From: Candolleomyces eurysporus
Lineage: Eukaryota > Basidiomycota > Agaricomycetes > Agaricales > Psathyrellaceae
Direction of reading: 5' to 3'
Length of the DNA: 64,000 nt
NCBI GenBank assembly: GCA_027579435.1
Contig: JANBPK010000874.1
Location: forward strand, 1 to 64,000
In this document: positions 1 through 11,410 of the stretch, piece after piece
Position numbering within the stretch: the first letter of the stretch is position 1
Layout of the letters: each line of letters starts with the position of its first letter
Notes under the pieces: generated by a model
Told to the model about the DNA's origin: nothing
The model's database searches: none
What the model saw: only the letters and a program-made list of their open reading frames with translations
Position numbers and translations under genes: made by a program

Positions 1-26
1 CCCTCTCCCTCTCCCGATTGTCCCTC

Positions 27-2496
27 TCATCCCTGCGAGGTCGGTGGTGAACCACCAGGCGACCGGTCCCTGCGGGAACCTCGAGGTGGCTCGCGCTCTC
101 GCTCAGGCGACGAACGTCTTCGAGCAGGGGGTGGGCTGGCAGACCCCCGTGAGGAGTAATCTCTCCTGCCGTCACCATTGCGCCTGGAACGGTTAGGTGG
201 AGGACTGCGACTTCTGCTTGGACTGGGGCGTCGTCGAGCGTATCGGTGCCTAGAGTCCGCGGAAGAATAGGATGCCGATCGTCCTCCACGACGCCTTCGA
301 GGGGTCCTCGATCGAGAACGACTGTCGTCAGAGTCCGGTTCGGAGCTCGAGACAGATGAAGAGTCCGAGTCCGAATCCGAATCTGAGGAGTCGGAATCAG
401 AGCTGTCTGAACTAGAATCGGAAGACGAGGATTCTGCTTCGAGCATAGCACGACGTTGTTCCATAATGAGTTTTGGTGCGTTCTATTATAGAATGTCAGT
501 AAAGTGAAGACGGACTCGACAAGTGGCGAACAAACCTTCAGCCATTCTCTCATGTCCTCGGTGAGGATACCAAGATTGATACTCGTGAAGTAGTTGATGC
601 TGAATCTCGTGTTCTTGGGGACGTCCGTCGGGAACATGCCACTGCAAGCATGCTTCACCTCTGGATCCTGGAATCTTTCCTTCAACGTAGCCAATCCCAT
701 GCTCTCCATCATCTCCGTCATGAGAATCTTGATAAAGATACGGCTACTACTGGTGGTGTCATCTTCGTTCATTTTGATGCATTCAAAGCAGACCCAGCTG
801 ACGGCGTCCGAGGCGAACAGATGGCCGAAGAAGCGGGCAATGTTACGGAGGCGATTGGTTTCATAACGGTGGATGGTGTCGTAGTAGGTTTTAAAGGCTT
901 GCTCGAAGGCGTCTGTCCAGACACGATTGAGCCTGCTGAATCGCTCTCCGACCAAACCGTAAAACGTGGAGTATGAGCGTTCTTGAGAGCAACACTCGAT
1001 AATCATGTTCACGAGCTCGATTTCTTCTCCTTCCTGAAGCGTAATCTTGAGCAACTTGTGGACAGCTTCCTCGTAGTTGAGTGCGTTCATGATGGTCAGA
1101 TAGATGGTTCGACGAAGGTTGACAAGATTGGTGCCTGTCTTGTCTTCGATACCTTCTTTATCCGGCATTGCTAGGGGGTATGTGTGAGAACGATCGTTGC
1201 TTGTCGCTCGAAACTGAACGTACCTTGGTCCTCATCAGATTCCTCGTCACTCGAATCTTCCTCAGAGCCTGACTCTTCGTCAGAGTCCTCGCCTAAAATT
1301 TCAGCCTTGATTGCCTTGTATTTTTCCTCGTTCTCGAGGAAGTTTGGGTCAAATTTGAAAATGTCTAAGGAAGAAATGTCAGGAATCTCCACGAACAGCG
1401 AAGATAAGAAAGTCACATACTCAGTCCTTCTTGAACTTGCATCTGTTCCTCCAGCTGGATTTGGTGCGTAATTTGCTCCTCTTCTTCCACGAGGTCGAGG
1501 CCCTCTGGAATGACAGGGTTGTCCTTGTACTTGTCTTTCCGGACTTGCATCAAGACTTCGACCATGTATTGCACACGATGGCTGATATTGCCTTCGTTCA
1601 AGACGGCTCTGAACCGTTCGTAGACAGTTGCATTGGCCTTGGGCGAGTTTTCAGCGAGAAAAGCGCCAACCTCTCGCATGAAGCCCACGGCGATTTCGAT
1701 CGAGTCATCGGTCGGTCTCTCAAGAAGGAGGACGAGAATTTGAAGGGCAATGATTTCATGGGCGACAGCTTGGTTGACGAGGTGGGCAAGGAATGTTGTC
1801 GTGGAGTGACAAACAATCTGAGGTAGAGTCAGCATGTGAAACGTTTCGTAGTGAAATGCTACGCACCTTGTCGTTCCTTTTGAACGCTCTCCTGAACTGG
1901 CTGATAAGCCGAATCAGAACCAGCTCTCCGACTTGCGGCAACTTGGTGTTCACCACACTAACAACCGCGGCAAATACGGGAGTGAATGGCAAACTCGCAG
2001 CCTGCGCCTTCATAATACTTCGTGAAAATAAGCCTCTCCCGCGAATGAGGTTCTCCGACAGCAGTTCCGGGATGACTTGCTTGATGTTGGCGATGTTGAC
2101 TCGATTGACAATACCGGTGATGGATTTTCGGAGAGCGTCCCACGAAAGACGCTGGTATTCCGGCGACGCCTTGTCTTTTGCTGCTGCTGCCTCTTGAAGT
2201 GCACGTAAACGAGCTGGAGGCATGTAAACTCCTCCAGAGCGCGTGTTGTTGCTCATGAGCTTTGCAAATTCTGCCTTTGCGTCAAACTCCTTCTCCTTTG
2301 CACCCTCCCCCGCCTTGACCACTTCTTTTGATGGCCCTTCATCCTTGGGTGACCGAGAGCGCCTGCGAGTAGATGGTGGGGCGTTTTCGGAGCCTTGAGA
2401 TGGAGACCTGTGCCAGTGGTTAACGCCAGCAAGAATTATACTCAGCGACGATGCTCACCTCTTCCTCTTTTGTTGGGAGCTGCTATCGACGTCCAT
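27..2496 (-). CDS. CWC22: Pre-mRNA-splicing factor CWC22
   Basis: Spliceosome component that, in the known family, joins the catalytic spliceosome and in metazoans recruits eIF4A3. Six exons join in frame: 2496-2459, 2407-1867, 1817-1421, 1364-1224, 1170-536 and 482-27, giving 735 codons plus stop. An MIF4G domain spans about residues 104-290 (VNRVNIANIKQVIPELLSEN at its start). After an acidic Ser/Glu linker comes an MA3 domain at about 385-495 (NTRFSINYFTSINLG near its end). The tail from about residue 590 is a Ser/Asp run followed by Arg/Ser-rich sequence. Every intron has GT-AG ends and the join VQEGL-NIFKFDPNF matches the family. The stop at 27-29 is close to the window edge. The bases beyond it, read one frame over, encode RDERDNRERERE, so a small indel or unseen intron could extend the tail outside the window. 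Identity is very secure. Confidence 0.95.
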
Positions 2497-3014
2497 TACG
2501 GCCCTTGAGCTCACCAAAGCTGCTGAGATCGTGATTTATGAGGCAGTGGAAGGGAAATTCGGGAAGCAGGACCTCGCGGTGCACTGCAGAGCTATGGTGT
2601 CGACGGAGTTCGACGAGACGATGAGCAAGGACGGTGTGGCTGTGCAACTGCTTGCCTTTGTTTGGCAGGGAATTACACAATAAATATCCGTATATTCGAC
2701 CGTTTATTCCTCCATTCGGTCGCCCACCACCAGCCGCCGTCAGCTGGTACAAACCCGGGCCAAGCTCATTATACAATTCAGGTAAGGGGATACGGGTACT
2801 GCGAGCTCCCCGGTTATCCGAGAATTAGTGGGCTTTATTGCGGACCAATCACATGAAATGGCTCCGTATAGGTCCTGGAAGACTGGTATATAATCCAAGT
2901 CCGGTTATCAGGGGTCAAAGCCTCCATCTTGCGTCATTTTGTTATCAACCCACTCGGCGACTGTGCGATACCAAACCACGAGAGGGCCTCCTTTGCACCC
3001 CGTTCAACGCACCC
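2497..3014. promoter_or_regulatory. Divergent intergenic region between CWC22 and the lactamase-type gene
   Basis: About 520 bases separate two divergent start codons. On the plus strand there is a CCAAT pentamer at 2845-2849 (context GGACCAATCA) and a TATA-like TATATAA around 2887-2893, about 125 bases before the lactamase ATG. No convincing open frame is present. Assignment as promoter rests on position and these two motifs only. Confidence 0.35.
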
Positions 3015-4199
3015 ATGACGACCCTGGAACCCATTCCCAATATCACAAAGGTAGACTGACCTAGAGGCATTCGTGTTCACGGGGATCTAATAATACGGCT
3101 TGTGTAGTTGAGCGATCGGGTTACTCGAATCCTTGGACAGGTGAGCGTCAATCCTGGGGTGTATCGTAACTTGGCTGAAATGATTTAGAACCCCGGTAAA
3201 TTTACTCTCCAAGGTCTGTAATCAAAGCTGGCAACTCGTTTGCGTGACGCTGAACTCGGTCCAGGAACCAATGTGTACCTCCTCGGGACCTCCAAGCCAT
3301 ACATCCTTGTCGACACGGGCGAAGGAAAAGAAGAATTCATCCCGGTGCTCGAATCAGCTCTCACTTCCGTTACATCAGACGCCTCTCTCCCAGACGTCTC
3401 CGACATCATCCTCTCCCACTGGCACGGAGACCACATCGGTGGCATCCCCAGCGTACTGAACCTTCTTCAGCGCTTATGGGCCGCTCGCAACCCAGGCAAA
3501 CCGTTCCCTGCTCCCCGTCTCCACAAACATCCGCTTCGAGCGGAGGGTCCCAGCGAAGCTGAGAAGCAGTACTATACTCTCCCCAAGCTTCTCGCTTCCC
3601 TACCCAAGGACCTGTATACCCCTTCGCCTTCGGGCTCCATCCTCCACGATCTCTCAGAATCCCAAATCCTGTCGGGCAACGATATCACTCTTCGCGTCCT
3701 CCACACTCCAGGCCACACTCACGACTCCATCTCCATTCATGTTCCCGAAGACCGGATCCTTTACACAGCTGATACCGTCCTCGGGCACGGAACAGCCGTA
3801 TTCGAAGACCTCTCATTGTACCTCTCGAGCCTCAACAAGATGCTCGAAGCCCACGCCACTCTGGAGTACGGGTCCCTCCTTCCCTCTCATGGACCTGTCG
3901 TCGTCAACGGTAAAGAGACGATTGCGACGTATATCAAGCATCGGTTGGAGAGAGAAGCTCAGGTGCTTGAGTTGTTGACCTCGCGTGCGCCTCCGGATGG
4001 GAACAAGCATTGGACGACTTGGGAGATTGTCAAGGAACTTTATGCGGCGTATCCGGAGAATATTTGGGAGCCGGCAATGAGGGGGATTCTTTTGCATCTG
4101 GACAAGTTGGTCGTGGATGGGAAGGTTAGGAAGGTGGAAGGCGAGTTGAAGGACGCAAAGTGGGAGGCAGTCAAAGAGACCCCTTCGCCGAGTTTGTAA
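3015..4199 (+). CDS. Metallo-beta-lactamase fold hydrolase, LACTB2 type
   Basis: Zinc hydrolase of the LACTB2 group. Relatives include a mitochondrial endoribonuclease and fungal thioesterases that release polyketides. Exons 3015-3050, 3108-3140, 3189-3213 and 3265-4199 join in frame to 342 residues. The N-terminus reads NPGKFTLQGTNVYLLGTS, the hallmark of this group. The metal site HWHGDH is at about residues 83-88, a further ligand region HTPGHTHDS at about 181, ADT at about 200 and SHGP at about 240. The C-terminal 70 residues are the winged-helix extension typical of LACTB2. No polyketide synthase is in view, so a housekeeping role is as likely as a biosynthetic one. The 3' half of this gene, from about 3645 on, is repeated at 6711-7257 as part of a larger duplication. 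Confidence 0.9.
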
Positions 4200-6709
4200 T
4201 GATTGTAAGAATATTATAGTCAGTATGTGCGTAGTATAAATTGAAGTAGGTGATATGATACAGAGGCATAAAGAATATATATGTAGATGAAGATCAGCGT
4301 TATGAGTGAGATCTATCAACCACTTCAGAACGCAACGCCGTAGCTGGCCTCCATGGTGCAACGATTGGGCACCCTTGGAACTTCTCAGCATTGTTGAAGA
4401 CTTCTTCAACACCCGCTAGCAAACACAGACCACATCGTTAGCTCACCAGCTGTTAGAAGATTGGGGCGTCTTACCGCCTTCAAATTGTTGAGGGCCCTGA
4501 TAAAACATACAGCGTGAGCTCCTCTGAAAGGGCTTTATGGAGGGTAAACACGACTCACCACTTCCTCCAACCGATATCCCTGACTCCGGAATCTATGCAA
4601 CAGAAAGCAGCCTCAGCAAGGCCGCTACGAGACTAAACCCTACGACTTACTGAGGTCCAGGCATCGCAGCATAAATCCCCAACATGACCGCAAGCTTGGC
4701 GAAAACATACGAAAGACGACCCTTCGGTTCTTCTTTATACCACGGAACGGATTTGTACCTGTAAATGTATCCAAAATGGTCAGAACACCTGTCAAACTAT
4801 CTTTCGGAGAGTAGCAGAAGCTCAAGAAAGGGTTCCTTGAACTCACTGGGTCGGTCTCAGTCGAATATCCCCGTTGCTGTCTGGCTTAGGCACCCCGGTA
4901 TCAACAGCGAATCTCTTGTTGGAGTCACGACGGGGCAAACGGAACCATCTCTGGACTATCCAGTTCGTTGCCAGGATGGATTGGACGAACCACCGGAGAA
5001 GACGTGGTTGTGCTGGGAGCCTGGATGGATAAAAACATCGTCGTCAGCTCCTAATGTTTAGAGAAGCAGGAAATAGACTGAGAGAGGGAGGATTGGGGGA
5101 GGGCGACTTACAGCATAGCAATCCTCACTCTCTCTTCGAGCAAAGCAATCACAACCCTCTCTGCAAACGCCTTCATCCCAAATTTCTTCGGAACGGCGTA
5201 TAAGAGCTCTGCTACCGTGTACCCTGCGACGAGATTATTGGTTTCGGCTGGAACCATGTACACTTCTTCGTACGCCTAAACCAAAGATTAATACATGAGC
5301 GAATGGAGTCTAATGTAGGCATGAAAGTCGTACTGACCTCACTCCACGCTTTAAGTTCTTCCAGCGTCTCAGGAATATCGGTAATACCCATCTTCCTCCC
5401 TACATCGGCGTAGAATATGAAGAAAGCTTCTTGCTCCATTTGGGAAAGGCTTCGCCAGGAGTAGAGGTCTGCCCATCTCTAAGATAAATATAATGTCAAT
5501 TTCTTCAACCAACGACCCGGCGCGAAATAAAACGTACAGCTGGCTCGAGAATAAACAGGGAGAGGGTGTAGAGGTAGTCATCATTTGACTATTTCAGTTG
5601 TGCCAAAGCCAATTCCGAATTGAGTTCAGTCTCGTGCGGTCCGGGAAAACATACATACGATTTTGTACTTGGAATGAATGAAATTCATTCGGGCGAGAGC
5701 GATCGCCGCCCTGGGGTCTTCTGCGGGTTTGGTAGGATCCGGGGGCGCAGTCGTATCGTGGGAGCCACTTATGGGACACCCGACGAAGGTTGCTGTGCAT
5801 GTCCAGTCGCATTAGCATTTTGAGCTTGTCGCACTCTTATTGCTGAGGCTCACCAATTAGAATCTCGGTCTAGAGGAGTCAAATTAGTCTAAGTTTCCAC
5901 TGTGGGTTCGATCCAACTCACATCGGCAAATCTCTTTGGCATTCTCTCGGACGAGCTTAATTCCTTGGTAGACAGAAGTAGCTTCGAAATGGATGGCTAA
6001 TAAAGAAGCAAGACTCGGATTAGCGAAATGAACCTCACCCCAACCAGGGCCACATAAAAGCACAGAAGCGGATACAACGACTCACGATAGCATACGTCTT
6101 GAACAGCGCAAACGCAACAGCCTTGTGCAAAAGCATTGGACAATCATAAAAGCTCGAAAGCAGCCGAATCTCCTGAGCCTCTGCCGGTGTCAACACACCC
6201 TCTCTCCACTTCTTCTCATATTTCCTGTGTATGTCGTGGTAGCGTCTCCACCGCAGGCACCTGACAAGGCAGAGGTACGAAGTCACGGCAAGGAAGCCAA
6301 TGCTTGCGCGTAGGATTACAGGGTCCGAGTTGAGTTTGTCGAGTACGAGGTGTAAGAGCCGGAGGATGTTGTCCATGATTTCAATTTCGACGATGTCTCA
6401 GCCCTGGGGGAAGAATTTATCCTTTCAGGCCTTTCCAAGGGTCAAAGGCACTTGACACGAATGAGACGAGGACAGAGGAGCAGGAATTCAACGTGTTCAT
6501 CGGTCAATATAATTATGTCGTAAGTGATCAATCGGGTTTTATATCTTGAAACAAGAGACAAATCAAACAGGCCGCTGGCCACGGATTGCTCTCCTTCGAT
6601 GTTGGACAAGAGCAAGCCATGCAAAGGGGACTTGGCGCGACATGAATCGACTTCACAAGTTCTGTGACCTTCTGCGTTCCGCTGGGAGTTGATTCAATTA
6701 AAAGTGAAT
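3645..6709. repeat. Tandem duplication, unit 1 (lactamase 3' half + mpaB-type gene)
   Basis: This segment matches 6710-9808 nearly base for base over long stretches, with a constant offset of about 3.06 kb (lactamase ACGATCTC 3645 against 6711; mpaB ATG 6376 against 9439). The left edge lies inside the lactamase last exon and the right edge about 330 bases upstream of the mpaB start, at GTGAAT. Exact end points are uncertain by a few bases. Confidence 0.85.
4300..6376 (-). CDS. mpaB-type (DUF2236) membrane oxygenase, copy 1
   Basis: Member of the ER-bound oxygenase mpaB / rubber oxygenase family, presumed haem enzymes; mpaB itself cleaves a farnesyl chain in mycophenolate synthesis. About twelve exons join to roughly 442 residues. 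The N-terminus has a membrane segment (about 25-43). Family blocks follow in order: KTYAIPSISKLL (about 93-104), RMNFIHSKYKISNDDYLYT (about 163-181), ILEPARWADLYSW, FYADVGRKMGITDIP, YMVPAETNN, LLRWFVQSILATNW and a tail with GCPIVAPW. All introns are GT-AG and keep frame. The start ATG at 6376 precedes the membrane segment. Its 3' end faces the lactamase 3' end with a 100-base gap. The substrate cannot be told. The neighbouring duplicate at 7336-9439 is also intact. Confidence 0.88.
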
Positions 6710-6710
6710 G

Positions 6711-7257
6711 ACGATCTCCCAGAATACCAAATCCTGTCGGGCAACGATATCACCCTCCCCGTCCTCCACACTCCAGGCCAGATTCACGACTCTATCTCCA
6801 CCCACGTCCCCGAAGACCGAATCCTTTACAAGCTAATACTACCGTCCTTGGACATGGGACAGCTGTATTCGAAGACCTCTCACTGTACCTCTCGAGTCTC
6901 AACAAGATGCTCGAAGCCCATGCCACTCTGGAGTACGGGTCTCTCCTTCCCTCTCATGGACCTGTCGTCATAACGGTAAAGAGACGATTGCGACGTACAT
7001 CAAGCATCCGCTGGAGAGAGAGGCTCAGGTGCTCGAGTTGTTGACTTCGCGCATGCGCCTCCAGATGGGAACAAGTATCGGATGACTTGAGAGAACTTGA
7101 TGCGGCGTATCCGGAGAATATTTGGGAACCTGCAATAAGGGGGATTCTTTTGCATCTGGACAAGTTGGTCGTGGATGGGAAGGTTAGGAAGGTGAAAGAC
7201 GAGTTGAAGGACGCAAAGTGGGAGGCAGTCAAAGAGACGCCTTCGCCGAGTTGGTAA
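6711..7257 (+). pseudogene. Truncated lactamase-type gene fragment
   Basis: Duplicate of the last half of the 3015-4199 gene. It lacks the promoter, the start and the HWHGDH metal site because the duplication began downstream of them. It also carries frame-breaking indels: TTTACAAGCTAATAC replaces TTTACACAGCTGATACC near 6830, and further base losses occur near 6968 and 7055. The final stop is kept at 7255-7257. It cannot encode an active enzyme and serves now only as 3' flank of mpaB copy 2. Confidence 0.9.
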
Positions 7258-7335
7258 TGATTGTAAGAATGTTATAGTCAGTAGGTGATATGATACAGAG
7301 GCATAAAAATATATATATGTAGAAGAAGATCAGCG

Positions 7336-9439
7336 TTATGAGTGAGATCTATCGATCACTTCAGAACGCAACGCCGTAGCTGGCCTCCATGGTGCAACGA
7401 TCGGGCACCCTTGGAACTTCTCAGCATTGTTGAAGACTTCTTCAACGCCCGCTAGCAAGCACAGACCTCATCGTAAGCTAGTGAACTCTTTCAGGGGATT
7501 GGAGCGTCTCACCGTTTTCGAATTGTTGGGGGCCCTAGTAAGGTGTACAGTGTCAGTTCCTTTGAAAGCTCCGAACAGAGTGTAAACGCAACTCACCACT
7601 TCCTCCAACCGATATCCCTGACTCCGGAATCTGTAAAACCAGTTTAAGCAAGGCTGTTGCAAGACTAAACGTCGCAACTTACTGAGGTCCAGGCATCTCA
7701 GCATAAACCCCCAACTTGACCGCAAGCTTGGCAAAAAGATAGGAAAGGCGGCCCTTTGGTTCTTCTTTATACCATGGGACGGATTTGTACCTGTAAACGT
7801 ATCCAATTTTTTTTTAGAATGCCAGCCAAATTATCTCTCGGAGGGCTTTAGAAGCTCAAGAGAGCGTTCCTTAAACTCACTCGGTCGGTCTCAGTCTAAT
7901 ATCCCCATCGCTACCCAGCTTAGGCACGCTAGTATCAACGACGAATCTCACGTCGGAGTCACGACGAGGCAAGCGGAACCATCTCTGGACTATCCAGTTC
8001 GTTGCCATAATGGATTGGACGAACCACCGGAGAAGGCGGGGTTGTGCGGGGAGCCTAGATGGGTGAATACATCGTCGTCAGCTCCTAATATTTAGAGAAG
8101 CAGGAGATAGACGGAGGGGAACGAGGAGGTGGTGAGGAGACGACTGACAGCATAGCTATCCTCACTCTCTCTTCGAGCAAAGCAATCACGACCCTCTCTG
8201 CAAACGATTTCATCCCAAATTTATTCGGGACGGCGTATAAGAGCTCTGCTACCGTGTATCCTGCGACGAGGTTATTGGTTTCGTCTGGAACCATGTACAC
8301 TTCTTCGTACGCCTAAACCCAAGGTTAATACATGAGCGAATGGGGTCTAATGTAGGCATGAAAGTCGTACTGACCTCGCTCCACGCTTTAAGTTCTTCAA
8401 GCGTCCCAGGAATATCGGTAATACCCATCTTCCTCCCTACGTCGGCGTAGAATAGGAAGAAAGCTTCCTGTTCCATCTGGGAAAGTCTTCGCCAGGAGTA
8501 GAGGTCCGCCCATCTCTACGATAAGTATAATGTCAATTTCTTCGACCGACGATCCCACCAAAAGGTAGAACGTACTGCTGGCTCGAGAATAAACAGGGAC
8601 AGGGTGTAGAGGTAGTCGTCATTTGACTAATTCAGTTGTGCCAAAGCCAGTTCTGGGTTGAGTTCAGTCGCATGGGGTCCGGGAAAACATACATACGATT
8701 CTGTACTTGGAATGAATGAAATTCATTCGCGCGAGAGCGATCGCCGCCCTAGGGTCTTCTGCTGGTTTGGTAGGGTCCGGGGGCGCAGTCGTATCGTGGA
8801 AGCCATTTATGGGACAACCGACGAAGGTCGCTGCAGCATGTCAGGTGGTATTAGCTTTTAAGCTTGATGCACTCTTTACTGCTGGAGGCGTACCAATTAG
8901 AATCTCGGTCTAGAAGAGAAGTCAAATTAGTCCAAGTTTGTACCGTATTTGATCGCGCCTACTAACTAACTCACATCAGCAAACCTCTTTGGCATTCTCT
9001 CGGACGAGCTTAATTCCTTGGTAGACAGAAGTAGCCTCGAAATGGACGGCTAATGAAACAGCAAAACTCGAATTAGCGACATGAACTAACACCGAAGAAG
9101 GCCACACGGAAGCACAGAAACCGCGGAGACAATACCAGTCACACTCACGATAGCATACGTCTTGAACAGCGCAAATGCAACAGCCTTGTGCAAAAGCATC
9201 GGACAATCATAAAAGCTCGAAACCAGCAAAATCTCCTGAGCTTCTGCCGGTGTCAACGCACTCTCCCTCCACTTCTTCTCATACTTGCTGTGTATGTTGT
9301 GGTAGCGCCTCCATCGCAGGCACCTGGCCAGGCAGAGGTACGACGTCACCGCAAGGAAACCAATGCAGCCGCCTAGGATTGTGGGGTCCCAGCTGAGCAC
9401 GTCGAGCACGAGGTCGAAGAACCCGATGACGGTGTCCAT
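7336..9439 (-). CDS. mpaB-type (DUF2236) membrane oxygenase, copy 2
   Basis: Tandem paralogue of the gene at 4300-6376 with the same exon structure. I checked each exon and found all reading frames and GT-AG sites kept, including KTYAIPSISRLL, RMNFIHSKYRISNDDYLYT, FYADVGRKMGITDIP, YMVPDETNN and LLRWFVQSIMATNW. The membrane segment near the N-terminus is kept although the first 30 residues diverge (MDTVIGFFDLVLDVL against MDNILRLLHLVLDKL). Retention of an open frame over twelve exons, next to a lactamase fragment that has decayed, suggests it is still used. Its upstream region is the original one, since unit 2 extends to about 9808. Confidence 0.88.
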
Positions 9440-9808
9440 AATCCCAATTTCCGACGATGTCTCGGCCCCTGAGTGAAGAATTTATCCTTTCAACCCTTTC
9501 CGAGAGTCGAATGCACTTGACGCGGGAGAGACGAGGACAGAGCAGCGAGCATTCAACGTGGTCATCTGCGGTCAATATAATGAAACTGTTGCAGCGCCCA
9601 TGTCGTAAGTGACTTTAGCCAATCGGGGCCCATGTCTTGAAAATCACACACAGGAGGGACTGGCCAGAGCTGGCCAGGGGCAGAATATGGAAACGGTCAT
9701 GGGAGCAACCGCCCCCAATGGAGAGGGACTTGTTGCGACACGGATCGACTTCACAATTCTGCCACCTTCTGCGGTCTGCTCGGAGTTGATTCAATGAAAA
9801 GTGAATTT

Positions 9809-10505
9809 AAATGCCATCTGTTCGCGTCGAGATCGAGCCGGTCAGCAAGGACGTGGGGATAATACATACTCCGTAACTTTACCCCCTTGCTTCAAGTTCC
9901 CTCAGGGCAGAATGCTAAAGCATCGAAAGAGCGATGTATATGTAAAACTAGGATAAGCATAGAACATGTGTGTGCGGAATAGAGAGAATACAACTATGAT
10001 GTGGATGTGATACAGAAAAATGAAGCATGATGGTACTGCTAGGGTTACAAAAGAAGTCCGTGTCTTCCAAAGCGAATGTGTCATATGGTACACTGGGAAA
10101 GCAAGGGTAAGCATCTATGGATGAAAGAGAAAGAATGATAGGAGGGTAAGAAAGAAAAATCAGAAATCATAGGCAATGTTCGGTTGTCTCCACAAAGGAT
10201 CAGAACAGGTCTGAAGAAGTATTCATCTCGCAGAAAGCGGTAGCAAAGCATCGCAGAAAAAAAGGAAAGAGGTCAACGAGGAGGCGATACCCACAAGTAA
10301 GAGTCCCATGATATTACGAATGAAAACCCATTGTAAAATCTAAGGCAAAAATGTCAGCAGACGTTCACATCGCTTGCTAGAGGGTCAGAAAAAAAAGGCA
10401 ATATAGGTTGTCCTCTCCGCTCTGGAGCTCGGAACAGGTCTGAAAAGGTATCATCCCAGAAACAAAAGCAAAACAAGACTCACAAAGTAAAAACATAAGG
10501 TGGAA
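9809..10505. other. Intergenic, no gene seen
   Basis: Between mpaB copy 2 and calcipressin. The sequence is A/G-rich with scattered short frames and shows no recognisable protein or RNA. It probably holds the mpaB upstream sequence and the calcipressin 3' untranslated region. Confidence 0.5.
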
Positions 10506-11283
10506 TTAAGCAGAAACTGCCATAGACGGCGGCATTGCCGTTGCCATGGGTCTCCACTTTTCTCTCGATGGCATCGTCTCTCCATACACCCAATCGTCTT
10601 CGTGCATCTCAACCTTGATACCCGCATCACAATCCTCGACGAACACACCAACACCAGCCTCATCAGGATGAAGGAGAATCTCGAAATTACTCCGCTCATC
10701 TTCCTCTTCCTGAATTTTGAGCTTGTGCAGTGCAGCCATGAGATCGTCAGCGAGGGGTGTGGAGTTGGGAGGGTCCTCTCGAATCTGCTCCCATCCGACA
10801 GGCGGCGATCCAGGGGGCGAAATTAAAAAGTTCTTCTCGACAGCCGGGGGTTGGAGATAATTTGTTTGTGGGACGACACCCCAGGTTCCTGGAGGTACGA
10901 TGGGATTCCTGTTTGCTCGGTATACTCGCAACACGACTTCAGGGCTACAAAGTACGCGATCAACTCCTGTTTCTATAACACAGAAAAAACTGCACGACTT
11001 ACTGGTCAGAGGTAGCCTGCAAGAGGATAGGATCGGAGTGCTGTTTTGCCATTTCGGCGCTGTGGTCCTCCTCATACACGACAATAATCCGTCCGAAACC
11101 AGTCAGTGGGACCCATTGGTTTATCTCGCCATAGCTCGCGAAATGCTCGCGCAGGAGATTCAAGATGAGAGGGTCGAAGAAGGACTTGGGCAACGCGGTC
11201 ACTGTAACCGTGTTTGTGTCTTGGGACTTCGGTGGGGACCTGGGAGGAGATTGGGAGGATGGAAGGGACATTTGAACGGCCAT
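10506..11283 (-). CDS. RCN1: Calcipressin (calcineurin regulator, RCAN/Rcn1)
   Basis: Binds and modulates the Ca2+/calmodulin phosphatase calcineurin in the cytosol. Two exons, 11283-11003 and 10944-10506, give 239 residues with the join SDH-PEVVLRVYRA. An RRM-like N-terminal domain begins TVTALPKSFFDPLILNLL. It contains FASYGEINQWVPLTGFGRII. The family signature LISPPGSPPVGWE lies at about 145-157, followed by DPPNSTPLADDL. The tail contains ILLHPDEAGVGVFVEDCD and DWVYGET. The ATG at 11283 is the first in frame after an upstream stretch with no ATG; a second Met lies four codons later. Confidence 0.93.
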
Positions 11284-11410
11284 TGGGGTGAGGAGAAAGA
11301 TAGTGAGGAGCGACAAGAAAACGTCCCAGCTTTAAAACTTCCAAAAGGGATGCTGAGTCAGATCAAAAGCTGTGTATGATATGCCGGCAAATGCCGATCA
11401 TGCACTGCAC

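Larger units (their letters stand above)
6710..9808. repeat. Tandem duplication, unit 2
   Basis: Second copy of the 3.06-kb unit in direct orientation. It joins the sequence upstream of mpaB copy 1 directly to the middle of a lactamase gene at about 6710, which is the novel junction. It differs from unit 1 by scattered substitutions and small indels, and introns have drifted more than exons, as expected of an older event. Confidence 0.85.

Noticed and set aside
5905..5920. GGTTCGATCC, a Pol III B-box-like sequence
   Set aside because: It lies inside an intron of mpaB copy 1, with no D-arm, anticodon stem or acceptor pairing around it.
3015..9439. Lactamase-type plus mpaB-type genes as a secondary-metabolite cluster
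   Set aside because: No synthase, transporter or regulator accompanies them, and both families also occur as single genes.
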